Of a DNA stretch of 64,000 nt, positions 38,844 through 48,457 are shown piece by piece. How positions within the stretch are numbered: position 1 is the stretch's first letter; each line of letters opens with the position of its first letter. Source of the DNA: Chamaea fasciata (lineage: Eukaryota; Chordata; Aves; Passeriformes; Sylviidae); NCBI GenBank assembly GCA_029207755.1, contig JARCOQ010000004.1, forward strand, positions 43,826,805-43,890,804. Reading direction: 5' to 3'. A program made the translations under genes and the position numbers. The notes below the pieces were generated by a model, which made no database searches, was not told the DNA's origin, and saw nothing but the letters and a program-made list of their open reading frames with translations.

Positions 38844-39580
38844 TGTTATGGAGTTATAAGTTGTTGGTTATAGAGTTGCAATGTTTAGCTAAAATCAGTT
38901 CAAGAGTTATAATGCTGTTTGTTAATTACCAAAAGGCAGTTTTTGTCCACTCTGTATCCCTTACCCCAAAATCCCACTTACCTGATTCCGTCGCCTTTCT
39001 GTCGGGTCAAGCCGTCACTGCTCTCCATTTCTGCTGCTGCTCTGCCTGCCTGCACCCAGCCTGTCCCACTGGCTTGTTCCCTGCTTGCTCCACTTCCTAC
39101 TTCCTGTCGGATCCTCTTCCTACTTCCTGCTGACAACCGGCCTGTCAGTCAGGCTGCTGCTGCCACTCTTATGGAAATTAAAAGGGCCCAGCTGCATGAT
39201 GGGACCATATCGACACCAAGAGCTCCTGGCCGAAACGAGCCAACTCAGAATTTAAATCTGCCAAGGACAGCACTGGACTGACCATACCCAAGGGTATTTA
39301 TGCCGAGGGTATTCATAGACAAGCTCTTGTATCTCACCATAACTTACAAAGTACTTAAAGAGCGAGACACCCCTGAATGCTATGAGGCAAAGAGAGTTCT
39401 TTAGAACCCCCGCGAGGCAAGAACTCCCACTCTGCAGTGCAGGCAACAAAGTGGATTGCACCTCCTCCTCAGCAGTGTGGACAAAAGGGAGCAGCAGTGG
39501 CGTAGGCCACCCCTTGAGACCCCTAGTTATTAATTAAAGGCATTTAAAGGAGGAAACTGTGTCTCCTGCCATTTTTAACA
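38844..39580 (+). mobile_element. Probable ERV LTR
   Basis: Starts TGTTATGG and ends TTTTTAACA, matching 4-bp inverted ends TGTT/AACA, with an ATTAAA polyadenylation-type signal at 39533-39538 shortly before the end. The block at 39000-39270 is markedly GC- and CpG-richer than its surroundings and pyrimidine-rich (CTTCCTACTTCCTG twice), as in an LTR U3. No clean target duplication was found, so the exact ends are uncertain. Another LTR was inserted about 25 bp past its 3' end. Confidence 0.55.
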
Positions 39581-39600
39581 AAATCACTGCCTAGGCAAAA

Positions 39601-40433
39601 GGTCCTATTGGGGGTTAGGTTTGTTCCTTCTTTCTCTAAAGAATTTTTTCCCCATAAGTTACCAAGGAGACCAAGTGTTGGATACTTGAGAGTACTTAAC
39701 TGAAACAAAGAGGTGGACAAACTTGGAAGGGGGAGATAATGCAGGTAGAAGACAGAGCTTGAGGCAACTGCAGGCTGTTCTTTTTCTTTTTTGGCGTTCC
39801 TGGAGAGAGAACGGCTGGGCTGTTGCTGGCTAGAGGAGTTTTCACTGTGGCCAAGGGGATCCAGTCCTGGGAAATCTACTATCACCGGTTCGGCCTGAAT
39901 CCTGAGCCTTCTCTGCCACCCACGGGAGCTGGGCCGGCTCTGCCTCGCCTTCGGCTTCTTTGGCACTGCTCCTCTTGCTACAGTGTGACCCTGCACCCCC
40001 TGCACTGCCGGGACATCCTGCCATCCCAGCTACCAGCCCAGGACTTTCCACTGTTTCAGCTTGGTGGTCTGAGCATCCTGCAGGGGCACCGAGACCAAAC
40101 TGCCCTCAAAGTTCTTGGTACTGTTTTCATTTGTTATTAATGCTGTAGTTGTTTGGGTTTTGTTTTTTGGGGATTTTTTGTTTGTTTGTTTTTTGGGGTT
40201 TTTTTTGTTTGCTTGTTTGGTTTTTTTTTTTTGTTTGCTTTGTAATACATACTAGTAAAGAACTGCTATTCCTATTTCCCAAATCTTTGCCTAAGAGCCT
40301 CTGGTTGTAAATTTATAATTGGAAAAAAAAAGGTGGGGGGGTGGGGGGGGTGGGTGGGCTTACACTCTCCATTTCAAAGGAAACTCCAGCTTTTACCTGG
40401 CAGATACCTGTCTTCCCAAACCAAGACAGGTCC
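39601..40433 (+). mobile_element. Endogenous retrovirus solo LTR with 5-bp TSD
   Basis: The LTR proper is 39606-40428 (823 bp), flanked by a perfect duplication, GGTCC, at 39601-39605 and 40429-40433. The end is AACCAAGACA, as in the LTR at 27639-28336. The start reads TATTGGGGG, probably a mutated TG. A GC-rich central part (39780-40110) is followed by a T/G-rich tract, AGTAAA at 40254-40259 and the shared 3' third. The 153-codon minus frame 39544-40005 and the plus frames over 39823-40148 are fortuitous frames in LTR sequence. It is a separate insertion from the 27.6-kb copy, because their target duplications differ. Confidence 0.85.
40335..40358 (+). other. G-quadruplex-forming tract in LTR
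   Basis: Runs of 7, 8, 3 and 3 G separated by single T. This fits the canonical four-run G-quadruplex pattern with one-base loops. It sits between the polyadenylation-type signal and the 3' end of the LTR. The sister LTR has only G7-A-G4 at the matching place (about 28264-28275). Confidence 0.85.
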
Positions 40434-41886
40434 ATGAACCTATCACCTTACTGTATCTGTTGTCTTTTGAAGTGAGCAACCTGCTGTGTAATTCAGTTCT
40501 CATTGACAGATGCAGACAAACATATCCACATGCAAAAACAGTCAATGTCTATTTTAAAAATATGAGGGAGGGAAAAATGCATATCCATAGCTGTTTTGAA
40601 ATGAACAGTCTGAACAATCAGAAATTCAGCTCAATGCACATATTCATATTCTCATTTGATTACAGAGAGCAATAGCCAAATAAATGAAGTGGAATAAAGA
40701 ATCATAGACGTTCAACAGGTTGCTTTTGCTCAGACAAAAAGTAGCTGCATGTTAGAAGTGAGAAAATGGGTTTCACACCCATGCGTGCTCATGCTCAAAG
40801 CAGTATGTAATTTTCTGCTGTTTCTCTGTATGAAGCAGGTGATTAAGAGTGAACAGCTTGAGAGACAAATGTGATGTAGGCTAAGCGTTAAAAGAACGCA
40901 AGCTCATGTTATCCCAACTGCACCACCATAACACTTTCAACTACTACTTGCTTGCTAAAATGAAGCAAAATGAACAACTAGAGAAACAAACAAGAAATGA
41001 AATAAATTCTCATAGGTAACCCTTGGTAACAGCAACTCAAAGATCTTCTAACTAAAAAAAAGTTTCTAGTAAGTTAGAAAAAATCTGCTCATGACTCAAA
41101 ATGCAGTGATTTTCCAGGCATGCTTCATGATTACTAGAAAATATCATAGAGTTTTATTTGATCTAGATGAATGGGGAGAATAATAATCCATACACCTGCT
41201 GAAGCCACTAACAGCTTATTGATAGGTTCAATTGACCCACTTCCATGTTTTCCCTACTTTGCTCAATATATATCTTTGCAGTCAGCAGATGTGACAAAAT
41301 ACAGTACTACAGAAGGTAGGAGAAAAGCCAATGCCGCTAAAGAAAAAGATACATCAGCACTTTGGTCAACATTTTTTCTGTGCTTTTGTTTTTTCCTCAG
41401 TGTGTGACATTTTTCTAGTTATGTCTTTATGAAAGCTATTATTCAAATTAATATGAATTAAACAGATTAACATATGTACACATTTCGCTGCTCTAGCAAT
41501 TTATAGATTTCTTCCTGTATTTTATGGGGGTTTGAGATTATGGTTCCCAGAAGCCACAGAAGCACTCCTTGACGTAAACATGAACATAAAGCACTAACAT
41601 ATCCATGCATAATACAAATAATACTCCAATGTCCATTCCTTGATTCTTCCCTTCCCACCTTGCTTCACTGCACAAGTGAATAACACGTAAATAACATTAG
41701 ATATTTCAATATGATTTTGCTTACAGCATTTTCATGTAAAGATATTCCTAAGATTTCACAAGAAATTAAAACATTTCCACAACAGGAAAATTATTAGGAC
41801 ACATTTCTCTGAAATAAGCATTCTCTCTGAATTCTAACACCTGCAGTTTTTTTAAGATGGCTTTGCATTCAGATTCTGTGTATAAA
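40434..41886. other. Unique non-coding DNA
   Basis: A+T-rich; no gene or repeat recognised. Confidence 0.55.
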
Positions 41887-42046
41887 TGGCAAAGTAACTG
41901 ATATAAATCAAAGGCAGGACCATTTTTTAATGTAGTCAAGATAAACATGTATAGTTTTATATACACATAAATATGTTTATATGTGTATATATCCTGATTA
42001 TATTAAAAGATAGTGCTGTTTTTAATTTACATAAATTGGTTTGCCA
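41887..42046. repeat. Long imperfect inverted repeat (possible MITE or hairpin)
   Basis: The left arm 41887-41969 and right arm 41980-42046 are inverted copies. The outer 56 bp of the left arm (from TGGCAAAG) matches the reverse complement of 41991-42046 at 42 of 56 positions without gaps. The innermost 11 bp (ATATACACATA, 41959-41969) matches 41980-41990 perfectly. The left arm carries 16 extra bases at 41943-41958. The arms also produce two similar short peptides in mirror-image frames. Termini are TGGCAAA...TTTGCCA. No transposase or named family recognised and no target duplication seen. Possible explanations are an old MITE, a local inverted duplication or a hairpin RNA precursor. Confidence 0.7.
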
Positions 42047-44194
42047 TATAGTAGATAGCAAGATCAGAGGGACTTCTGTGACCCGTGTTTTAATACCATT
42101 TTTTCCAGCCCTGTGTCTTCACTGTGACTTTCATAGCCATAAGGACAGGTTTACTACATCTTGGTCTGGCAGAGCACTGGGCTTTCCAAATTCGGCAAAT
42201 TGTATTCCTGCACTTGATATCAATAGCTGATTTCAAAATCATGAGGAAGTGAAGAGTTGAATATTCCATAATTTATTTTTCATTGTGTGGAATTTGCAAG
42301 AAACATGAATACCTATTTTTCTGCCCTTCTTATCTGCACAGTAATAACGAGAAAGACATCCTTTAAACACTTTTTGCAAAAACAGGGAAATAATTCATTC
42401 ATATATTTCCCCTTTTCCAGTGCAATATTCTTTTGTATTCTGTTTCAAGCAGATCTGGCATTGGGCCCTGAAAGAATGAAGGGACAATGCTATTCATTTT
42501 ACACGGAGAATAAACACAATGGTATAGAAGACTACTATATAGATTATGATTTGATGCCTGCTGGATGTGAAATCTAGAATAATATATCTTTTTATCAGAA
42601 AAAATACCAATGAAAAGTGTAGCATTATAATATCACAAATGTACACTCTTGCTTTACCTCCGAATTATGGAACAGGCCAAGTAACTAAAAAGTGCTAAAT
42701 GATACAAGCAGAAAACAAGATAGATGACACAGAACAAATTTAATATCAATTATGCTGGCAAGGTCAGAATTCACAGTGCTTTCTGTGAGCACTAGCAGTG
42801 TCACCCAGGCACAAATATGATGATAATGTGCAATTTCCCTGCTTAACAGTAAAAGAGAGCAGGATATAGGCTAGTTCTTCCCAAACAGAAGGGGACCATT
42901 TAAATACAAATGAGACAGAAAGTCTGGAAGTGACAGAGAATGAAGGTGGAAAGTGACTTAAATGAGGATAAAAAAATAAAAATAACATTTCTGGTTCTTA
43001 GGAAGGAAAGCACGGGAAAAAAGCCAATAGCCTTCAGGTAAGCAGACTTCTATAACCTTACAGCCATGGTTGCTGAGGTCTAGTGGGATGGATGTCTAGA
43101 TAAGAGAAGGGAGTGAGGAGATCTGGTGACCTTTAAAGGTCACGGGTCCAAGTTATCACAGATCAGTGGAAAGATAAAGTAAGGCTTGGGAGACACTGAC
43201 TTGGTTATTTCAGTTTTTCAGTGATTTCAAAAGGAGAACCCAGAGTAGAAATCAGCTCATATTATTAGCTTACTAGTCATTTAAAAAAGGTGAGAACAAA
43301 ATACAGAAAGGCCAATCTTCGAAGAGCTAGGGAGAAATTAACTTACTTGGTAAGTAATTCAATACACAGAGAAGCAGTAAAAGAGCTGGCTTCATACACA
43401 GTGAAGAGGAAGCACTGCTTGGCAGCTCTCAGTGACTGACATATTCAATATCAGTTTGCCTCCTTCCTCGCTTGGGATGCAATCAGTGTTTAACATGACC
43501 AATCCAAGTGACAGAAAGGTAAAAACTCCAGCAGGGCAAAGGTTATCTTGGATGTTTTGAAGCTGGCAGTGCTGCTGAAATACACTATTGCATAGACTGA
43601 AGCCAGTGCCCCTGTGAATGCTGAAGCCAACTTAATAGCACACTCAAGCTGAGGGCAGAGGAGAGGAACCTGCCTCCTTGCCAGCAATGGGCAGTTTATT
43701 GGCCCACCTTACAGTCCTAAAACAAGTGTTTGCAAAAGGCCAAAGGAAGCAATTCAAGAGCAGCCTGAAGAGCAGTTCAAGAACAGTCAAGTCACCAGTT
43801 ATGCTTCAGGTTTCATAAAAGAACTCGACAAGCTCTGAAAACTGACAAGAGGACAGAAAAACAACTTGGTGACAACTTTTAAACACGGGAAAAGAAAGGG
43901 TAGAATTTAGGAATCTGAGCCCTATGAGCTTACCTCTGATTTCAAGAAAAAAAAGAACAAGAAAGCTCAAGCACCACAGAGGTGCAAACAGCACCAAATT
44001 ATTTCCACTTCTCTTCCTTTCAGGGCATAGATGCTCCTGAATGGGGAATAAAGTAAGTGCTAATACCTTGACTTTAAGCTTTGATTACAAAGCTATTCCA
44101 CGTTATTTTCTTGTAAGAACTGAAAAAGCAAGTTAAGAGAAAGCAGCATGTAGGACAAGCTAAATAGCAGAAGTATCATCAGGTTAGAGACAAG
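42047..44194. other. Unique non-coding DNA
   Basis: No repeat recognised. A frame ending at 42577 has an exon-like segment (about 42454-42577) behind a pyrimidine-rich AG (see findings), but the evidence is too weak to annotate a gene. Confidence 0.5.
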
Positions 44195-44720
44195 CTGGAT
44201 CAGGGTATGGAGTGAGGTTTTACAAGAGTCTATCCCAAGCCCAAAACTCTTCCATATTTTTTTACCAACCTGGATGAAAGAAACAATAGGTGGTTATCAA
44301 ATTTATTACAGGTAATATCACTAAGGATCAGAGTTGGAATTCCAAATGATAGTTAACTGAATTCTTACTGACTGCAACAGAAATTAGGCACTGCTCAATA
44401 ACAGCTAATGCAAAGCTCAACATTTAGAGGTAATCCATTCACAGACATAGGAAAACACATTATTCCATGCATAGCTGCACTGCAGAAAGTGATCTAGGAG
44501 TTAACCAGTGTATTTAGTGATCCAAGAGGAAATGCATAATTGGAATAGGTTTTGTCAACCATGTGAACTTCTTCACTCATTTAAGTGACTGAATTGCCCT
44601 CAGCTAGAGAGTCATGCCCAGCTCTGGGCACTCATTCAAGAAAGATGTGAACCAGCTGGAAAAGGCAATAAGAATAATCAAAGGCCTGGAATACTCAGTC
44701 TAGAAGGATGAAGTGGCCAA
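44195..44720 (+). mobile_element. Ancient CR1-like LINE body fragment (plus)
   Basis: Strongly decayed but collinear with the CR1/L3-type reverse-transcriptase region: CCAACCTGGATGAAAGAAAC (the usual ...GAYYTGGATGARG segment, about 44267), GTGGTTATCAAATTTATTACAG, CTGCAGAAAGTGATCTAGGAG (normally GCRGARAARGAYCTGGGRGT, about 44480), then CAGCTCTGGGCACTCATTC, AAGAAAGATGTGAACCAG and AATAATCAAAGGCCTGGAA (about 44615-44690). Frames are fully broken. Its divergence is far greater than that of the other CR1 copies here, so it is an old insertion. Possible continuation to about 44900 is not resolved. Confidence 0.65.
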
Positions 44721-45034
44721 AAACCCCCAAATGTACACCAGAAGAAATGGATGCTGCTGTCAAGAGAAAATAGTGATCCTAGAGGTTTAAAGCTCTACTT
44801 ACATGCCGACAAAAAATCTCAATATCCAAGACTTTTAGAAATGCAAGACAGTGCCTAGAACCATTCCAATTTAAGAGCACACTGGGCACTTGTCTATGAC
44901 AGACAGGTAACAGGATCACATTGACCCTCTAATTAAATCCAAAATAAAATAATGAAGTAAAAAGAGTTGGAGTTCGGAATAGAAGTGAGTAGCCATCCTA
45001 TAGATAGTGTTAAATGAATTATTTTAATTACATT
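44721..45034. other. Unassigned spacer
   Basis: Between the old CR1-like fragment and the LTR. The first part may be decayed LINE tail. No gene. Confidence 0.45.
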
Positions 45035-46169
45035 TGGTTTGGTTGGCATGGCAAGGTTTTGGTAGCAGGACTGTACAGGGGTTTCTGTGAGAGACTGCTG
45101 GGTGCTCCATTCATGTCCAACAGAACCGGTTCCAGCTTGCTATAAGACAGTCACTGTCACTGCACCACTGGCCAAGGCCAAGTCCAACAGCTGCAGTGGT
45201 AGCACCACTGCAATAAAGTAGTGAAAAAGAGGTAAAAACTGCTCCTCACTAGCACCTGGGAAAGACAATTGAGAATGTGTGAGAGAAACAACCTTGCCGC
45301 CACCAAGGTGCAGGAGTGCACTCCACCAGTGCAGGAGTGGGAGGAGATGCTACAGGTGACAGAGCACAGACTCCCTAAGACTATGTTGAGTCAGACTGTG
45401 ACCCTGCAGCGCACGGAAGTTCATGGTGGAGCAGAGATCCATCTGCAACCCCTGGAGGAGCCCAAGTCAGAGCAGTTAGATGTCTAAAGAGGCTGTGACT
45501 CCATAGGAAACCTGCACTGGAGCAGGGTCCTGGCAGCACCTGTGGTCACATGGGGACAGAAGCCCATGCTGGAGCAGATTTGGTGACATGACTTGTGATC
45601 CAGTAGACTGATTTGTGACCCAGTTGAGCAGTCTGCTCCTGAAAGACTACACCATGTGGAAAAGGATCCACACTGGAGAAGTTAATGAAGAATTGCAGCC
45701 TGTGGGAAGGACCCATATTGGAAAAGTTCATGGAGGTTCACAGGTCCTCCTGTGGGAGGGACCCCACACCAGAGGAGGGGAAAAGTGTGAGGAGTCCTCC
45801 CCCTGCAGAGGAAGGAGCAGAGACAGCTGCCATGAACTGCAGTCTCTATCTCCTGTACCTCTGCCCCACTGGAGGGGAAAAGGTAGAGAGAATTGAGGTT
45901 AAAATTAAGCCCAGAAAGAAGGGAGTATTGTGGAGAAGGTGTTTTACAATTTATTTTTTATTTCTCATTACTCTACTTACTTTCTTGGCAAGAATTTGTA
46001 TTAATTTCCTCAAGTTAACTTGCTTTTGCCTGTGACAGTAATTGCTGAGTGATATCTCCCTATTATCTGAACTCACAAGTCTTTTATTACTTTTACTCTG
46101 CCTTGTTCTACTGAGGAGGGGAGTGATAAAGCTCCTTGGTATCCAGTCAGGGTCAAGAGCACCACAACA
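45035..46169 (+). mobile_element. Long ERV solo LTR, about 1.1 kb
   Basis: Starts TGGTTTGGTTGGCATGGCAA and ends AGAGCACCACAACA, a terminus shared with the LTR at 55975-56545 (...ACCACAACA). The middle (45480-45800) is a series of diverged quasi-repeats built on CTGGAGCAG / CACACTGGAGAAG / TGTGGGAAGGACCC. The 3' part carries the family's closing words GACAGTAATTGCTGAGTGAT and GAGGAGGGGAGTGATAAAG. I recognise it as a common avian ERV LTR of the ERVL-like group, from memory. The frames of 60-116 codons inside it are fortuitous. No perfect target duplication was found (ACATT versus GTAAA), so it is older than the other LTRs or has drifted ends. Confidence 0.8.
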
Positions 46170-48319
46170 GTAAAAAGGTCTCATACTGCAGGGAGCCCTC
46201 TTTTCCTTTCTGATTCTCAGTGATTTCTCCATCCAAACTGTGTTTTGCTAACCTTGAAATCTCAGTAGATTGCCAATTTATAGCACATATTCTTTGCAAA
46301 TTGGATATTACCTCTGTTTTCCAGAACTGAATCATGAAAAGGAAAGACAATGATGCAGTTCCATGTTAGTACTTGTGAACTTTGCCACAGGAAGACAGGA
46401 TTAAAGAAACAGAAGACACACGATCAGTGTTCAGTGTCTCACTTAAAGCTACACATCATTTGAAGCACAACAATGCTTTCTCATGCCAAGCAACTATCTT
46501 TGCTAGAATACTAAGTATTGCCCATGGTGGTATTTCTCACTTAGGCAGAATATTCAAATGTGATACAGAAATGCAGCAGTAGATGGCATAATTACACTGT
46601 GATCTGTGGGAAATTTCAGGTTCACTCTTCTCTTTGTCTAAGTCAAGCAGACCAAATATTAAAAAAAAAAAATTAAAATGCTCTATATCCAAAACATTTT
46701 GTACTCCAGCTGAGGAATTAAGAAGGTGGTTGATCAACTGTAAGAGCAGAAACAACACAGAGGAAACTGGAACTGTGTTTTCTTGTGAGAAAGTTGACCT
46801 CTAGGCCCAAATTCCTACAATAGTGGTCAGAATCAGGCTGGAATTCAGTGTTTAGATTCCTTTCTTTAAACTGAAAGCAATAAAAGTTTCAGAAAGTAAC
46901 TCCATTGAGTTCTTATGTAGTTATAGATAACTACATAGATAACGTAGTTAACATTACTCACTCCCGATTTAAGACTATTTTCTTCCATATAGATTTTAAG
47001 GGAAGGTTGGTTGGATGTTACAGTTTTGGTGGGTTTTAAGGAATCATAAATCCATTTTGAATTAACTATATATCATTTTTTTTTCCCTTGGACTTCACAG
47101 CTATCATATGTCTTCAAAAATTTCATGTGAAGTTATATTAAGTTTCATTAAAATCTCTCACTGCATTTCAGGCTATGATTTTAAAGTGATAAATAGATAT
47201 TAAAGCATGTGAAAAAATGACAACATAAACAACCTAATTTAACAGCTTCGGAGCCACAGGCAACAGTAAAACTAAATTTTTACTACCAGCTGGGGTTAGC
47301 AGTACCTTAAAGATAACATGAATTGCACAGTGCCTGTTTCCTTCATCCTTAAGAATGTTTCAAGGTGCTTGCTGTCTTGCAAAATACCTTGATTTTTCTA
47401 GAGTACAGAATAAACTGCCAAGTGGATATCAGCATTATCTTGCTCATATATGGTTCTCATTCACTGAACTGCAGTCTCAGAAGGAATCAAGACATGTAAA
47501 GAAAATACCCTCAAAAAGCTGTAGCATCAGGGTAGCTAAGTGTACTCATATATGACATAGCACCTGGAGTGCTCCAGAGACAACACCAATCCATGCTAGG
47601 AACCCAGATTTCTGTCCTCAGGATCACCATGTGTCCACTTTCTTCAGCTATCTTTACTGCTGCCTTTCCTCATTTAGAGAAATAACACAGAAAGACATAT
47701 TATCTTTTCTATAATTCATGCATAAGTTTTGAAGACTGTGAGCTATTTATGACATTCCTATAGGCAGGTTAGGCAGACAGAAATATCAGTGCCTCCTCCC
47801 TATTTAATTATCTCTCCTTTCTCTTTCAAGCAAGAATAACTGCACTCAGAATTTCGGTTATCTTTCCTGTGGCACACTGGGTACACACATTTTTCCCATC
47901 CCAGAAGAGACTGAAGCAGTCTTCAAGGGGTTCCTCTGTCTTCTAGAAGAGCCTTTTGAAACACCTTTAGACAAACACGACAGTGGAAAGAGTAGGATCC
48001 CCTTCTCTAAAACTTCACTAGAGAGGATTTAAGACTTGACAAAAGAAAATATTCTTCCAGGCCCCCATACCTATTCAGATTTGTGTTTATATCAGTTGTG
48101 ATAGAAGCAAAGAGACTCAAGTGTACAAGTTTTTTCTACTTTGTGTGCAGTAGTAGCCTTAATTACACAATCAAATTTCTTTCTACAAGACAGTCATCTG
48201 AGTGGCTTGGGATGCAGATGCTCATTGAAGAGAAAGTACTCAGCACTATAATGTTGCTCTTACTACTCAGCACAGACTCACATTTTAGTATATTCCCCAC
48301 ATTTTATTCTGAATATTGA
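46170..48319. other. Unique non-coding DNA
   Basis: No gene or transposon recognised. It includes the palindrome at 46914-46937 and A+T-rich simple stretches (for example 46660-46672). Confidence 0.5.
46914..46937. repeat. Perfect short palindrome, 11-bp arms
   Basis: TATGTAGTTAT (46914-46924) and ATAACTACATA (46927-46937) are exact reverse complements around AG. A partial third copy (ATAACGTAGTTAA) follows at about 46939-46951. Confidence 0.9.
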
Positions 48320-48457
48320 CCCTGAGATCAGCTCAGCTTGTTAAACCCTGGTGCTTAAAACATCAAGGTTGTGGATACAGTCCCCGTATGGGCCAAAAGT
48401 GGGACTTGATGATCCTCATAGGTCCCTTCCAACACAATGTTCTGTGATGCTGTGACC
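48320..48457 (+). mobile_element. tRNA-Ile-derived SINE with CR1-like tail (TguSINE1-like), plus
   Basis: The head (about 48320-48395) aligns along its length with tRNA-Ile(AAU). The A-box region is AGCTCAGCTTGTTA, the anticodon region GTGCTTAAAACATCAAGG, and the T-arm and acceptor end CAGTCCCCGTATGGGCCA. The B box is mutated. It is joined directly to a CR1-type 3' tail (GGGACTTGATGATCCTCATA, then GGTCCCTTCCAACACAATG and TTCTGTGATGCTGTGA). A tRNA head plus a LINE tail marks a SINE mobilised by CR1 machinery. From memory this is the TguSINE1 design of songbirds. It is not a functional tRNA: the cloverleaf is broken and the tail is fused. Confidence 0.85.

Noticed and set aside
39544..40005. 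153-codon minus-strand protein
   Set aside because: It lies mostly inside the LTR at 39606-40428 and has no domain; openness follows from the GC-rich LTR centre.
27634..40433. A single 12-kb provirus bounded by the two related LTRs
   Set aside because: Each LTR has its own perfect, different 5-bp duplication, and no gag, pol or env sequence lies between them.
45269..46035. Several 60-116-codon proteins
   Set aside because: All sit inside the long LTR at 45035-46169, which does not encode protein.
48320..48395. Functional tRNA-Ile gene
   Set aside because: The stems are mutated, the B box is altered, and the sequence runs straight into a CR1-type tail. It is a SINE head.
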